DNA of 64,000 nucleotides from Hyphomonas johnsonii MHS-2 (GCF_000685275.1 NZ_ARYK01000005.1:1-64000); one strand, 5' to 3'. Counted from the first letter of the stretch, positions 1 through 9,172 are shown. The notes: generated by a model from the sequence alone, not told the origin. Numbers and translations: made by a program.

Positions 1-183
1 TCCCAAACCGGCCTAAATCCGTCATAAGCCGCCCCTTGAGGCGAATATCGCCCTGAACCCTGCGCTGGACGACATCCCGGCCCCGGACACCAGGCCCCCG
101 AATTCCCTTGAAACCCCCGCGTCCATGAGGTCGCAATACATTGAAACCCTTCGCCTTTTGGCGTTATTCATGAAAGAGACCCG
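1..183. other. Left edge and leader of rpsO
   Basis: I see no gene in this stretch. It precedes rpsO and probably holds its promoter and leader. A TTGAAA at 141-146 and a TTATTC at 164-169 are 17 bases apart, which could be a weak sigma-70 type promoter, but it would leave only a few bases of leader, so transcription from further upstream (beyond the window) is equally likely. A purine-rich stretch just before the ATG at 184 is the probable ribosome binding site. Confidence 0.4.
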
Positions 184-453
184 ATGTCGATTACGGCTGA
201 AAAAAAGCAGGAACTGATCAAGAAATTCGCCATCAAGGATGGTGATACAGGTTCCCCGGAAGTGCAGGTTGCGATCCTTACCGAACGCATCAACAACCTG
301 ACTGACCACTTCAAGACCAACAAGAAAGACAATCACTCCCGCCGCGGACTGCTGACCATGGTCGCGACGCGCCGGAAGCTCCTTGACTACGTTAAGGGCA
401 AGGATGAGGCGCGCTATTCGGCGCTCATCACGGAACTCGGCATCCGCCGCTAG
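184..453 (+). CDS. rpsO: 30S ribosomal protein S15
   Basis: This 89-residue protein has the length and sequence of ribosomal protein S15, which binds 16S rRNA directly and organises the platform of the small subunit. The conserved N-terminal helix region, the [11 protein letters not shown] stretch, the HSRRGL stretch and the C-terminal ITELGIRR are all present. In many bacteria S15 represses its own mRNA through a leader structure; the leader here is not clear enough to say whether that is conserved. The gene is followed by a terminator hairpin and then pnp, the classical rpsO-pnp arrangement. Confidence 0.98.
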   Translation: MSITAEKKQELIKKFAIKDGDTGSPEVQVAILTERINNLTDHFKTNKKDNHSRRGLLTMVATRRKLLDYVKGKDEARYSALITELGIRR

Positions 454-464
454 GGCCGGACAAA

Positions 465-503
465 ACAAGCCCGCCGGGCAATAGGGCCGCGGCGGGCTTT
501 TCG
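465..503 (+). terminator. Intrinsic terminator after rpsO
   Basis: A nine-base stem, AAGCCCGCC pairing with GGCGGGCTT, closes a loop of about 16 bases and runs into a T-rich end. It lies between rpsO and pnp, as in other bacteria where it partly separates the two genes. Because it ends next to the in-frame ATG at 507, that ATG is a poor candidate for the pnp start. Confidence 0.8.
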
Positions 504-527
504 TATGTGAAAAGAAAGACAATCAAA

Positions 528-2657
528 ATGTTCAACAAACACTCCGTGTCGCTGGAATGGGCGGGACGCACGCTGACAATTGAGACGGGCCACGTGGCAC
601 GTCAGGCTGACGGCGCCGTCATGGTCACCTATGGGGACACTTCGGTCCTCGCGACCGCCTGCTTCGCCAAGTCGGCAAAGCCCGGCCAGGACTTCTTCCC
701 CCTGACCGTCAACTATATGGAAAAATACTACGCGTCGGGCCGCATCCCAGGTGGCTTCTTCAAGCGTGAAGGGCGCCCGACCGAAAAAGAGACACTGACA
801 TCGCGCCTGATCGACCGTCCGATCCGCCCGCTGTTCGTCAAGGGCTTCAAGAACGAAGTCCAGGTCGTCCTGACCTGCATGTCCTACGACCTCGAGAACG
901 ATCCCGATATCCTCGGCATGATCGGCGCATCCGCTGCGCTCGTCCTGTCCGGCGCGCCCTTCATGGGCCCGATCGGTGCCGCCCGCGTCGGTTACAAGGA
1001 TGGCGAGTACATCATCAACCCGACCATCGATGATCTCGAAGAGTCCGAACTCGACCTCGTCATGGCCGGCACAGCCGATGCCGTGATGATGGTTGAATCG
1101 GAAGCCTACGAATTGTCGGAAGACGTCATGCTTGGCGCCGTCATGGCCGGCCATGAAGCCATCCAGCCAGTCATCGATGCCATCATCGATCTGGCCGAGA
1201 AGGCCGCCAAGGAGCCATTCGAGTTCGAAGCGGAAGACCATTCCAATGAACTCAAGGCGATCCAGAAGCTTGTCGGCAAAGAGCTTTCCAAGGCCTATTC
1301 GCTGACCGAAAAGCTGGAACGCCAGGCCGCCGTGGGCGCTGCCCGCGACACGGCCAAGGCTGCACTCGTCGGCACCGAAGACGCACCCGGCGAAATGTCC
1401 GCCGACACGTTCAAGGCAGCTTTCAAGGAAGCCGAAGCCAGCGTGGTCCGCGGCGACATCCTGAAAACCGGCAAACGTATCGACGGCCGGGCGCTCGACC
1501 AGGTTCGTCCGATTGAAGCCCTTGCCGGCTTCCTGCCGCGCACGCATGGTTCGGCCCTGTTCACCCGTGGTGAAACACAGGCCGTCTGCGTGACAACGCT
1601 CGGTACCAGCGATGACGAACAGTTCATCGATGGCCTCGGTGGCACGTCGAAGTCGAAATTCATGCTCCACTACAACTTCCCGCCCTATTCGGTCGGTGAG
1701 ACGGGCCGCATGGGCGGCACCAACCGCCGCGAAACCGGACACGGCAAGCTCGCCTGGCGCGCGCTTCAGGCTGTCCTGCCCAAGCATGAAGAGTTCCCCT
1801 ACACGATCCGTCTTGTCTCCGAGATCACCGAGTCCAACGGCTCGTCCTCGATGGCAACCGTGTGTGGCTGCTCGCTCGCAATGATGGATGCCGGCGTGCC
1901 GATCACCCGTCCTGTGTCGGGTATCGCCATGGGCCTGATCAAGGAAGCTGACGGCGTCGCCGTCCTGTCCGACATCCTCGGCGACGAAGACCACCTCGGT
2001 GACATGGACTTCAAGGTCGCAGGAACCGAGAACGGCCTGACCTCGCTGCAGATGGACATCAAGATCGCAGGCATCACCAAGGACATCATGAAAACGGCGC
2101 TCGAGCAGGCCAAGGGTGGGCGCATGCACATCCTCGCCGAAATGGCGAAAGCGCTCGACACGTCGCGTGACAGCCTGTCTGAAAACGCGCCGCAAATGGA
2201 AATCATGAAAGTGCCAACCGACAAGATCCGTGACGTTATCGGATCCGGTGGCAAGGTCATCCGCGGTATCGTGGAAGAGTCCGGCGCCAAGGTGAACATC
2301 GATGATGACGGCACGGTGCAGATTTCTGCCCTCGATCGTTCCTCGATCGACAAAGCCATGAAGATGATCAAGGAAATCACCGCGGAAGCCGAAGTCGGCG
2401 AAATCTACCAGGGCACAGTGGTTGGCCTGAAAGACTTCGGTATCTTCGTGAACTTCTTCGGTCCGAAGGACGGTCTCGTGCACGTGTCGCAAATGGCGAA
2501 CGAGCGCATTGGCCATCCGAAGGAACTGGTCAAGGAAGGCGACAAGGTCTGGGTCAAGCTCATGGGCTTCGACGATCGCGGCAAGGTCCGCCTGTCGATG
2601 AAAGTCGTCGACCAGGCGACCGGCAAGCAGCTCGAAGGCGCCGAAGGCGAAGAATAG
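528..2657 (+). CDS. pnp: Polyribonucleotide nucleotidyltransferase (PNPase)
   Basis: This is the phosphorolytic 3'-5' exoribonuclease of the RNA degradosome, releasing nucleoside diphosphates. The 709-residue protein has the expected order: two RNase PH-like domains with a helical linker, a KH domain with the GSGG loop near residue 569, and an S1 domain from about 625 to 695. I chose the ATG at 528 because [11 protein letters not shown] matches the usual family start and because the in-frame ATG at 507 abuts the rpsO terminator; the purine-rich AAAGAAAGA upstream can act as ribosome binding site. The C-terminal tail after S1 is short and acidic. Confidence 0.97.
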   Translation: MFNKHSVSLEWAGRTLTIETGHVARQADGAVMVTYGDTSVLATACFAKSAKPGQDFFPLTVNYMEKYYASGRIPGGFFKREGRPTEKETLTSRLIDRPIRPLFVKGFKNEVQVVLTCMSYDLENDPDILGMIGASAALVLSGAPFMGPIGAARVGYKDGEYIINPTIDDLEESELDLVMAGTADAVMMVESEAYELSEDVMLGAVMAGHEAIQPVIDAIIDLAEKAAKEPFEFEAEDHSNELKAIQKLVGKELSKAYSLTEKLERQAAVGAARDTAKAALVGTEDAPGEMSADTFKAAFKEAEASVVRGDILKTGKRIDGRALDQVRPIEALAGFLPRTHGSALFTRGETQAVCVTTLGTSDDEQFIDGLGGTSKSKFMLHYNFPPYSVGETGRMGGTNRRETGHGKLAWRALQAVLPKHEEFPYTIRLVSEITESNGSSSMATVCGCSLAMMDAGVPITRPVSGIAMGLIKEADGVAVLSDILGDEDHLGDMDFKVAGTENGLTSLQMDIKIAGITKDIMKTALEQAKGGRMHILAEMAKALDTSRDSLSENAPQMEIMKVPTDKIRDVIGSGGKVIRGIVEESGAKVNIDDDGTVQISALDRSSIDKAMKMIKEITAEAEVGEIYQGTVVGLKDFGIFVNFFGPKDGLVHVSQMANERIGHPKELVKEGDKVWVKLMGFDDRGKVRLSMKVVDQATGKQLEGAEGEE

Positions 2658-2686
2658 GCCTTACAATTTCTTGTAGGTAATCAATC

Positions 2687-2715
2687 AGGGCCGCCCTTCG
2701 GGGCGGCCCTTTTTC
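2687..2715 (+). terminator. Intrinsic terminator after pnp
   Basis: A perfect ten-base stem, AGGGCCGCCC with its complement, closes a TTCG tetraloop at 2697-2700 and is followed by a run of T. This is a very strong factor-independent terminator about 30 bases after the pnp stop. Confidence 0.95.
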
Positions 2716-2782
2716 ATGCCGGCCAGCCTCTCGATCGCCAGCCATCAAAACTACGACTTTCTGTACCCGGATGAAATTTGCG

Positions 2783-2811
2783 TTGACGCTCCTGCATCAC
2801 GAAAGTATTGT
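2783..2811 (+). promoter_or_regulatory. Possible sigma-70 promoter of CAP-domain gene
   Basis: TTGACG (2783-2788) and TATTGT (2806-2811) are separated by 17 bases. The predicted transcription start falls at about 2818-2819, on the ATG that best begins the signal peptide of the next gene, which would make the transcript leaderless. If instead translation starts at 2771, this promoter would lie inside the gene and be spurious. Confidence 0.4.
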
Positions 2812-2818
2812 GACAGTT

Positions 2819-3640
2819 ATGTTACACTCATGTTACAAATATGTGTCACTGTCTGCGCTGGCTTTTGCGGCGCTCGCAACTCCTGCCCTGGCAAGCACGT
2901 CCGGCTGCGATCTGTCAGACGGCTTGTCACTGGAACCGCTCGCTTATGCGCAGGAAGCTGATGCCTGCTTCGAAGGGCTGAACGGCGTCGACTATGACAC
3001 GCGGCTTGAACGCCAGATCCAGGACGCCACCAACGCGACCCGCGCAGCCGCCGGTGAATCGCACCTCGAATACCAGGTCTCGCTCGTTCAGGCGGCCCGC
3101 ATCCATGCCATGGACATGGCAGTTCGCCATTATGCCGCCCACGAAGACCTAGAAGGCCGCGACCATCTTGACCGCGTCCGCACGTTCGACCGTGCCATCC
3201 TGATCGGTGCGTCCGGCGCCAATATCGTGGTCGTCGACAGTGCCATGGATGCAGATGCGATCATGGCAGCCCTGCGCAAGGATCCGGCCAACGCCGCCAA
3301 CATGACGCGCGAAGCCTTCACTGACAGTGCCGTCGGAATCGCCCGGGCGAACGGCAAGACCTATGTGGTCCAGCTCTTTGCCCGTGTTGACGGTCGGCTC
3401 GAGACGCCCCTGCCACTCGTCATCTCGGGAACGGAAAACATCCGCGCCACTTTCGCCGACAACCGGCTTCAGCCTGTGGGCTGGCGGCTTACCACGGCGT
3501 CCGGCGACACCGTCGCCCGGGGACTCGGCACACGCATGACCGATCCGCTGAAAAGCGGCGAGCAGGCCTACCTCACCCTGGACGTCGCCTACCGTGCCAG
3601 TGAATACGCCCTGCGCGGGCCACTCGTCATTGGCCGCTAG
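2819..3640 (+). CDS. Secreted CAP/SCP-domain family protein (divergent)
   Basis: The 273-residue product begins with a clear signal peptide ending in TPALA. Residues of about 68-195 read as a CAP (SCP/PR1-like) domain: the N-terminal helix with ATRAAAGE, then ARIHAMDMAVRHYAAH, then the DR and GANI region. The usual GHRxNI motif is replaced by DPANAANM, so the family's canonical His/Arg are missing and the cleft may not be active. An upstream in-frame ATG at 2771 would add 16 residues before the signal peptide; I prefer 2819. A more canonical CAP protein lies at 5992, so the two are probably paralogues. The biochemical role is unknown. Confidence 0.75.
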   Translation: MLHSCYKYVSLSALAFAALATPALASTSGCDLSDGLSLEPLAYAQEADACFEGLNGVDYDTRLERQIQDATNATRAAAGESHLEYQVSLVQAARIHAMDMAVRHYAAHEDLEGRDHLDRVRTFDRAILIGASGANIVVVDSAMDADAIMAALRKDPANAANMTREAFTDSAVGIARANGKTYVVQLFARVDGRLETPLPLVISGTENIRATFADNRLQPVGWRLTTASGDTVARGLGTRMTDPLKSGEQAYLTLDVAYRASEYALRGPLVIGR

Positions 3641-3666
3641 ACACCTGCTTGTCGCCAGGGCCTTTG

Positions 3667-3696
3667 CCCGGTCCCTGTCATGGGGGCCGGGTTTTT
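3667..3696 (+). terminator. Intrinsic terminator after the CAP-domain gene
   Basis: CCCGG and CCC pair with GGG and CCGGG across a short loop with a small bulge, followed by five T. It sits between this gene and the convergent decarboxylase gene, whose stop codon begins at its end. Confidence 0.75.
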
Positions 3697-5096
3697 CATC
3701 TGGCTGAATCCATATCCGCCAGCACGCTCGCGACCGCCGCTATCGACCGCTCGACATCGACATCGCTTGTCCGCCAGCTCACCACGCTGACGCGCATCGC
3801 TCTCTGGCCGTTCCATGTCGTTCCCGAAAAGAAGGCTTCGCCCGTTGCGTTGGTCCTGCGGATCACATCGTCCGTAAAGGCGTCATTCTCCGCTGCCGAC
3901 GCACCGGTACGCTCGAACCGGACCAGCCCCTGGTTCAGCACGGGCACGTTCAGGGCACGCGCGCCCTGCAATGCGCCGATACCGCCGACAAGCGCCTTGC
4001 AATGGACACAGCAGCGCTCCACGAGGTCTGCAACGCCTTCGCGGCCCAGTTCCCGCAGCGCCGCATATACCGGTATGGCCCGCCCCCGCCGCGACAGTTC
4101 GAAATTCCAGTCCGAAGGATCACGCACATCCGAACTCGGCGAAAGGTAGGCCGCGCCCATGGCGATGGCCGCGCGGTGAGCGGCTGCATCCCGCACGAAG
4201 GCCATCCCGCAATCATATGGCACGTTCAGCCATTTGTGCCCGTCCGTCGCCCAGCTGTCGGCCAGTTCGATACCGTCCGTCAACGCGCGATACGCGGGCG
4301 CTGTTCGCGCAAATAGCCCGAAGGCGCCATCGACATGCACCCAGGCGCCCGCCGCCTTCGCAATCGGAATAAGCGTCGCGAAATCATCAAATGTCCCGAT
4401 ATTGAGATCTGCCGCATTGAGGCAGAGTATCGTGGGCCGCACCGGCCCTGACAGTTTTCCAGCGAGATCATCGGCCAGCATGTTGCCCAGCGGCCCCGTC
4501 GCCACGCTCTCCATGTGCGCTTCGCCCATGCCGAGATAGCGCACGGCCGTGTCCAACGTGTTATGGCGGTTCTGGCTTGTCAGTATCCGGATCGGTGGTG
4601 CACCGTACAGGCCGTCACGGTTGACGTCCCAACCTGCCCTGTCCAGCACGGCATACCGCGCCGCCGCCAGCGCCGTCACGTGCGCCAGCTGGCACCCGGT
4701 CGTGAACGCGAACGAACACTCCGCCGGCAGGCCGAACAGGTCCTTCAGCCACTCGCCCGTAATTTCCTCCAGGACCGTCGTGGCGGGCGCAACAGCAAAC
4801 ATGCCGCTGTTCTGGTCCCACGCCGATACCAGCCAGTCGGCGGCAAGCGCCGACGGCAGCGATCCGGCCATGACCCAGGCAAAGAACCGGCCGCCGGCAT
4901 TGGCGTGCAGCCCCGGCCCGGCCCCCTCCGCCAGCGCATCAATCACGTCCGCCGGATCGCTGCCGGTTTCGGGCAATCGACCGCCCAGCGCCGTGCGCAA
5001 TGCGTCGGCTGTTGCGCGGGCACCGACCGGCGCCGAGTCGAGGCCATCCAGCCACGCGCGGGCGTGATGCATGGCACGGTCCAGTGAGTCAGGCAT
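3696..5096 (-). CDS. PLP-dependent group II decarboxylase family protein
   Basis: The 466-residue protein belongs to the pyridoxal-phosphate group II decarboxylases, which include aromatic L-amino acid, histidine and glutamate decarboxylases. Visible signatures are His178 (SQNRHNT) that stacks on the cofactor, Asp256 in HVDGAFG that binds the pyridine nitrogen, and Lys288 in DGHKWLN, the Schiff-base lysine. The substrate cannot be assigned from these residues. It has no signal peptide and should be cytosolic. It stands alone, convergent with the CAP gene and divergent from the uridine kinase-like gene. Confidence 0.88.
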   Translation of the reverse strand: MPDSLDRAMHHARAWLDGLDSAPVGARATADALRTALGGRLPETGSDPADVIDALAEGAGPGLHANAGGRFFAWVMAGSLPSALAADWLVSAWDQNSGMFAVAPATTVLEEITGEWLKDLFGLPAECSFAFTTGCQLAHVTALAAARYAVLDRAGWDVNRDGLYGAPPIRILTSQNRHNTLDTAVRYLGMGEAHMESVATGPLGNMLADDLAGKLSGPVRPTILCLNAADLNIGTFDDFATLIPIAKAAGAWVHVDGAFGLFARTAPAYRALTDGIELADSWATDGHKWLNVPYDCGMAFVRDAAAHRAAIAMGAAYLSPSSDVRDPSDWNFELSRRGRAIPVYAALRELGREGVADLVERCCVHCKALVGGIGALQGARALNVPVLNQGLVRFERTGASAAENDAFTDDVIRRTNATGEAFFSGTTWNGQRAMRVSVVSWRTSDVDVERSIAAVASVLADMDSAR

Positions 5097-5233
5097 TTCA
5101 GGGTCCTCCCGGGGCCGGATACGCCACGGACGCAGGCATGCCCCCGGAACATGCGCCCCTGTTTGCGAAAACTACCACGCCAGCGGGCAATTTCCATTGA
5201 TGATGTATCAGGTTTGCCGCTAAACCCGCCAGC

Positions 5234-5941
5234 ATGACAAAACGTAAATCCGCTTTCCTCATCGCCATGTCCGGCGGCTCCGGCTCGGGCAAGTCGACTC
5301 TCGCCGAAGCGCTGCTCGCCCACCTTGGCGAAGGCCAGGCCGTGATGTTCGGTGAAGACGCCTATTATCACCCGATGCGCCACTATGGTGACTATGCAAA
5401 CGAGGACGAGCGCCAGGCGATCATTGCCGGCGTCAACTATGACGATCCCGTCTCCAAGGAAGTCGATCATCTCGTGCGCGACCTGAAGGCCCTGAAATCA
5501 GGCCAGGCCGTCGACCAGCCGATCTATGACTATGACCGGCACGACCGCAGCGACAAGACACGGCGTATCGCGCCCGCTCCCATCCTGCTGCTCGAAGGCA
5601 TCCATGCCCTGTCCATGCCGAAGATCAAGTCGCTGATCGACCTCTCGGTCTATGTCGACACGCCCGACGACCTGCGCCTCGCGCGCCGCATCCGCCGCGA
5701 CGTGATCGACCGTGGCCGCAGCGTCGACAGCGTGCTGAAGCAATACATGTCCACTGTGCGCGCAGCCCATTACCGCTGGACCCATCCGGCCAAGTTCGAG
5801 GCCGATCTCGTCATCGCCGACGAGGGCCTGCCCGCCTACGGTAATGTGCGGCCGAACGACGAAGCGATCGAGCGCATGGTCGCTCCCGTGCTGGAACGCC
5901 TGCGCTCCGTCGGCGTGCTGGGCGATCGGGCCCGGCTCTAG
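5234..5941 (+). CDS. udk: Uridine kinase family P-loop kinase
   Basis: The 235-residue protein starts its fold with a P-loop, GGSGSGKST at residues 14-22, followed by the GEDAYYHP stretch typical of uridine kinase/phosphoribulokinase family enzymes and by the LLLEGIHAL segment. Uridine kinase phosphorylates uridine and cytidine for pyrimidine salvage. The length is close to bacterial Udk (about 210-235). No clear Shine-Dalgarno precedes the ATG. A phosphoribulokinase is unlikely because it would be longer and linked to Calvin cycle genes. The exact nucleoside specificity is inferred. Confidence 0.8.
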   Translation: MTKRKSAFLIAMSGGSGSGKSTLAEALLAHLGEGQAVMFGEDAYYHPMRHYGDYANEDERQAIIAGVNYDDPVSKEVDHLVRDLKALKSGQAVDQPIYDYDRHDRSDKTRRIAPAPILLLEGIHALSMPKIKSLIDLSVYVDTPDDLRLARRIRRDVIDRGRSVDSVLKQYMSTVRAAHYRWTHPAKFEADLVIADEGLPAYGNVRPNDEAIERMVAPVLERLRSVGVLGDRARL

Positions 5942-5991
5942 GCTGCACAAAACGCTGGGCGCGTTGCGCCGCGCCCGCTAGGATTCGCGCC

Positions 5992-6846
5992 ATGCAGCGA
6001 ACCCTGTCAAAATGGCTGGCGCTCCTTTGCCTGTCCGGCGTCCTCGGTGGCACCGCCCTCGCATGCGACCTGCGGCTCGGCGCACGCGGGCACAGCACGG
6101 CCGACTACGTCGAAACCGTGCGGCCCTGCCTGCGGAATTTGCCATCCGGCTATCGGTTCGACCCGAAGATGGAGGCCGGCTTTCTCGACGAGATAAATGC
6201 CGAGCGCGCCGCGCGCGGGATCGCCCCGCTCGCCATGCGGCCTGAATTGCTCGCCCCGGCACGGTTCCAGAGCCTCGACATGGCGGCCAATCACTTCTTC
6301 GACCATAACAGCCCTGACGGTCGGTCGCCCGCGGATCGGCTGACGGCCCTCGACCGTCGCGCCCTGATCCAGCGATCAGCCGAGAATCTCGCCATGATGG
6401 AAATTGTCCGGGGACGTTACAATTTTTCAAAGAGCTTGCCACAGCTGCACCAGAACCTGATGGACAGCCCCGGCCACCGCGCGAATATCCTGAACCCGGA
6501 CCTCACCCATGTTGCCGTCGGCGTGGTGGTCACCAGCCGCGGCGTCTGGGCGACTCAGGTTTTCCTGAAATTGTCAGGCACCCTGTCGGCGGACGTGCCG
6601 CTGCGCATGGCACCCGGCCAGCCGCTCCTGGTCCATCCTGATTTGCCTGACTGGACGTTCCGGCGTTTCGAAGCGGAAACCGGCGCGGATGAATACGAAC
6701 CCTTCCGCCAGACGGCGCGCGGCTCTGTCGTGCCTGACGGCCTGTCGGGCGATGTCGACCTGACTGCGTTCAGCATCCAGATGGGTGATCGCCCGGACAT
6801 GATCTATTCCATCCGCCTCGTCGGGCCGTCGCTGACGATCGACTAG
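5992..6846 (+). CDS. Secreted CAP/SCP-domain protein
   Basis: The 284-residue product has a signal peptide (hydrophobic core, then TALA before Cys25). The CAP domain spans about residues 60-195: EINAERAARG, the LAPARFQSLDMAANHFFDH helix, DGRSPADR, and the GHRANIL signature that carries the conserved His and Arg. A second region of about 90 residues follows and has no fold I recognise. CAP proteins in bacteria are secreted and mostly of unknown function, with lipid, metal or peptide binding proposed. It lies 50 bases after the uridine kinase-like gene. It is the better preserved of the two CAP proteins here. Confidence 0.85.
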   Translation: MQRTLSKWLALLCLSGVLGGTALACDLRLGARGHSTADYVETVRPCLRNLPSGYRFDPKMEAGFLDEINAERAARGIAPLAMRPELLAPARFQSLDMAANHFFDHNSPDGRSPADRLTALDRRALIQRSAENLAMMEIVRGRYNFSKSLPQLHQNLMDSPGHRANILNPDLTHVAVGVVVTSRGVWATQVFLKLSGTLSADVPLRMAPGQPLLVHPDLPDWTFRRFEAETGADEYEPFRQTARGSVVPDGLSGDVDLTAFSIQMGDRPDMIYSIRLVGPSLTID

Positions 6847-6852
6847 ACGCAC

Positions 6853-7533
6853 CTACAGCCAGCGCATGACCTCGCTCAGGGGCTTCTTCTTCAGCGCATG
6901 CCGCGGCACCATCGCATCATCCGCCGGATGACCCGCCACCACGATGAGGTAGGGCTTCTCCGTCTCCGGTCGGCCGCAGATCCGGTTGAGGAAGCTCATC
7001 GGATTGGGCGTGTGCACAAGGGTTGCGAGGCCGGCTTCGTGCAGGGCCGCCAGCAGGAAGCCGGTCGCAATGCCGACACTCTCATGGATGTAATAGTTCT
7101 TCTTGTCGTCACCGGGGTCCACGCCGCCCCGGCGCTGCGCGAAGATGCAGATCAGGACAGGCGCGACGTCCATGTAGGGCTTGTCGGCATCCGTACCGAT
7201 CGGTGCCAGCGCATCCAGCCAGTCGGCACTGGCGCGGCCGCCATAGAACTCCCGCTCCTCGGCCTCGGCCGCGAGGCGGATTTCGTGCCGTCTCTCCGGC
7301 GTGTCGACGCAGGCGAAATACCAGGGCTGGTGATTGGCACCGGAAGGCGCCGATGCCGCAGTGGCCACGCAGGCCTCGATGACATCCCGCGCGACAGGCT
7401 TCGGTTTGAAGTTGCGCACCGACCGGCGCGTGTGCAGGCGGTCACGGAAACCGTGCGCCCGCAGCATCATTTCCTCATGGTCCGGCTCGCCATACCCTTC
7501 GAGCGGCACATGTGTCTCGTCGCTGGTCTTCAT
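6853..7533 (-). CDS. FMN nitroreductase-fold protein, iodotyrosine deiodinase-like
   Basis: This 226-residue flavoprotein has the nitroreductase signatures RRSVRNF (FMN phosphate binding) and SAPSGANHQPW. Beyond that it follows the iodotyrosine deiodinase (IYD) subfamily closely: Glu93 and Tyr97 in the lid helix, Lys118 before the YMDVAP stretch, the GRPETEKPYLI segment, GHPADDAMVP, and a C-terminus of KKKPLSEVM. In IYD the Glu, Tyr and Lys hold the zwitterion of halotyrosine over the flavin. It has no membrane anchor. Reductive dehalogenation of halotyrosine is therefore the leading guess; a generic quinone or nitro reductase remains possible. Confidence 0.82.
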   Translation of the reverse strand: MKTSDETHVPLEGYGEPDHEEMMLRAHGFRDRLHTRRSVRNFKPKPVARDVIEACVATAASAPSGANHQPWYFACVDTPERRHEIRLAAEAEEREFYGGRASADWLDALAPIGTDADKPYMDVAPVLICIFAQRRGGVDPGDDKKNYYIHESVGIATGFLLAALHEAGLATLVHTPNPMSFLNRICGRPETEKPYLIVVAGHPADDAMVPRHALKKKPLSEVMRWL

Positions 7534-7656
7534 GTCAGTCGTCCCGCTTTACAGGTCAGGCCCCGGATTCCGTGACCGCCTTCCCATTGCGCCGGGCAGG
7601 CTATGCAGGTCTTCTCGCGGCGCTGGAGCGTTGGCACCATCGCCCGGCACCCCCTT

Positions 7657-8472
7657 TTATTCCCCCGGCAGGTCCGGCACGCCGACGACGTGGAAACCCG
7701 CATCGACATGGATGACTTCCCCGGCAATCGACCGTCCGAGCGGAGACAGCAGGTAGAGCGCGCAACCGGCGACGCCTTCCATGCTCGTGTCTTCCTTCAG
7801 CAGCGACCAGTCGCGGCCTGTGCCCATCAGGCTCTTGCCGCCCTTGATGCCAGCCAGGGACAGGGTGCGCATTGCGCCCGCCGAGATTGCATTGACCCGG
7901 ATGCCCTGCGGCCCCAGGTCACGCGCCGCATAGCGCGTCGCCGCCTCAAGCGCCGCCTTGGCCACGCCCATCACATTGTAGGACGGAACCGTCCGCTCGG
8001 CGCCGAGATAGGTCATGCACATGATCGATCCGCCATCCGGCATCAGTTCAGCGGCGCGCCGGGCGCTGTCGATGAAGGAATACACCGAGATGTCCATCGC
8101 GCGGCGAAACCCTTCGCGCGTCGTGTTCGCCACCATCGAGCCCTGCAGCTCATCCTTGCCGGCAAAGGCAATTGAATGGACGAGGAAGTCGATCTTGCCC
8201 CATTTGGCTTTGATCTCGGCAAAGGCCGCATCCATGCTCGCATCGTCGGTGACGTCAGCCGGGATCATCGTGTCCATGCCGATACTGTCGACCAGCGGGC
8301 GCACCCGGCGCTCCAGCGTCTCGCCCTGGTAGGTGAAGGCAATTTCGGCGCCCTGCGCCGCCAATTGTCTGGAGATGCCCCAGGCAATCGAGTTCTGGTT
8401 GGCAACGCCCATGACAATGCCGCGTTTGCCCTTCATCAGGTCGCCGCTTGGCAGGTTCCAGTCTTCGGCCAT
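7657..8472 (-). CDS. fabI: Enoyl-[acyl-carrier-protein] reductase (NADH), FabI type
   Basis: FabI catalyses the last reduction of each fatty acid elongation cycle. The 271-residue protein has the divergent nucleotide-binding start GVANQNSIAWGI and the catalytic Tyr165 and Lys172 in the FabI spacing Y-x6-K (YNVMGVAK). An in-frame ATG at 8487 exists, but its bases form part of the GGAGGAGG that lies correctly spaced before the ATG at 8472, so 8472 is the start. It lies downstream of fabA with a gap of about 80 bases and is probably in the same operon. Confidence 0.96.
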   Translation of the reverse strand: MAEDWNLPSGDLMKGKRGIVMGVANQNSIAWGISRQLAAQGAEIAFTYQGETLERRVRPLVDSIGMDTMIPADVTDDASMDAAFAEIKAKWGKIDFLVHSIAFAGKDELQGSMVANTTREGFRRAMDISVYSFIDSARRAAELMPDGGSIMCMTYLGAERTVPSYNVMGVAKAALEAATRYAARDLGPQGIRVNAISAGAMRTLSLAGIKGGKSLMGTGRDWSLLKEDTSMEGVAGCALYLLSPLGRSIAGEVIHVDAGFHVVGVPDLPGE

Positions 8473-8555
8473 AGGGGCCTCCTCCATTGTGAGTTTTCTA
8501 TCTCACGGGCTAGGCGGGCACGGGTAAATCGTCAAGCACCGCCAGGTGGCGCGCC

Positions 8556-9092
8556 CTAGGCCGCCTGCCCGGGAACCGTGAGGCCGACTTTCATGTCATT
8601 GGCCGTGTAGACGTGCTTCTCGTCGACGAACACCTTGCCGTCGGCAATGCCGAGCACGAGCCGGCCGCGGCGCACGCGGTGAATGTCGATCTCATAGCGC
8701 ACAAGCTTGCAGTCCGGCGTGATCTCGCCCGTGAACTTCACCTCGCCAACGCCCAGCGCACGGCCCTTGCCGGGGCTTCCCGACCAGCCGAGCCAATAGC
8801 CAACCGCCTGCCACATCGCATCGAGACCCAGGCAGCCCGGCATCACCGGATCGCCCGGAAAGTGGCACTGGAAGAACCAGAGGCTCGGGTCGATGTCGAG
8901 TTCGCCGATCACGTGTCCCTTGCCGTAGACACCGCCATCCATGCTGATCTCGGTGATCCGGTCCATCATCAGCATCGGCGGGGCCGGCAATTGAGCGTTG
9001 CCCGGGCCGAAATAGCCGCCGCGCCCGGACTCAAGAAGGTCTTCCTTCGAATAGCTGGACTTCGGCGTATGAAAATCGTGGGGTCCGGACAT
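8556..9092 (-). CDS. fabA: 3-hydroxydecanoyl-ACP dehydratase/isomerase FabA
   Basis: FabA dehydrates 3-hydroxyacyl-ACP and isomerises trans-2 to cis-3-decenoyl-ACP, the entry to unsaturated fatty acids. The 178-residue protein has His77 in [12 protein letters not shown] and Asp91 in GLDAMWQ, which match the E. coli His70/Asp84 pair with the same spacing. The start at 9092 (MSGPHDF) follows an AGGAGAGG ribosome binding site; the longer frame to 9131 has no support. In many alphaproteobacteria fabB lies between fabA and fabI, but here it does not. Confidence 0.96.
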   Translation of the reverse strand: MSGPHDFHTPKSSYSKEDLLESGRGGYFGPGNAQLPAPPMLMMDRITEISMDGGVYGKGHVIGELDIDPSLWFFQCHFPGDPVMPGCLGLDAMWQAVGYWLGWSGSPGKGRALGVGEVKFTGEITPDCKLVRYEIDIHRVRRGRLVLGIADGKVFVDEKHVYTANDMKVGLTVPGQAA

Positions 9093-9172
9093 GGCGGCCT
9101 CTCCTGGAATTATGCGTAGCCGCCTAACCACAGCGCGCTGCCCGCATTGTCAACCGCCCGATTGTCGTGTGC

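Noticed and set aside
450..2516. A 688-codon minus-strand frame opposite pnp
   Set aside because: It is antisense to the whole pnp gene and its product is His/Arg/Asp-rich without recognisable domains, a shadow of the codon bias of pnp.
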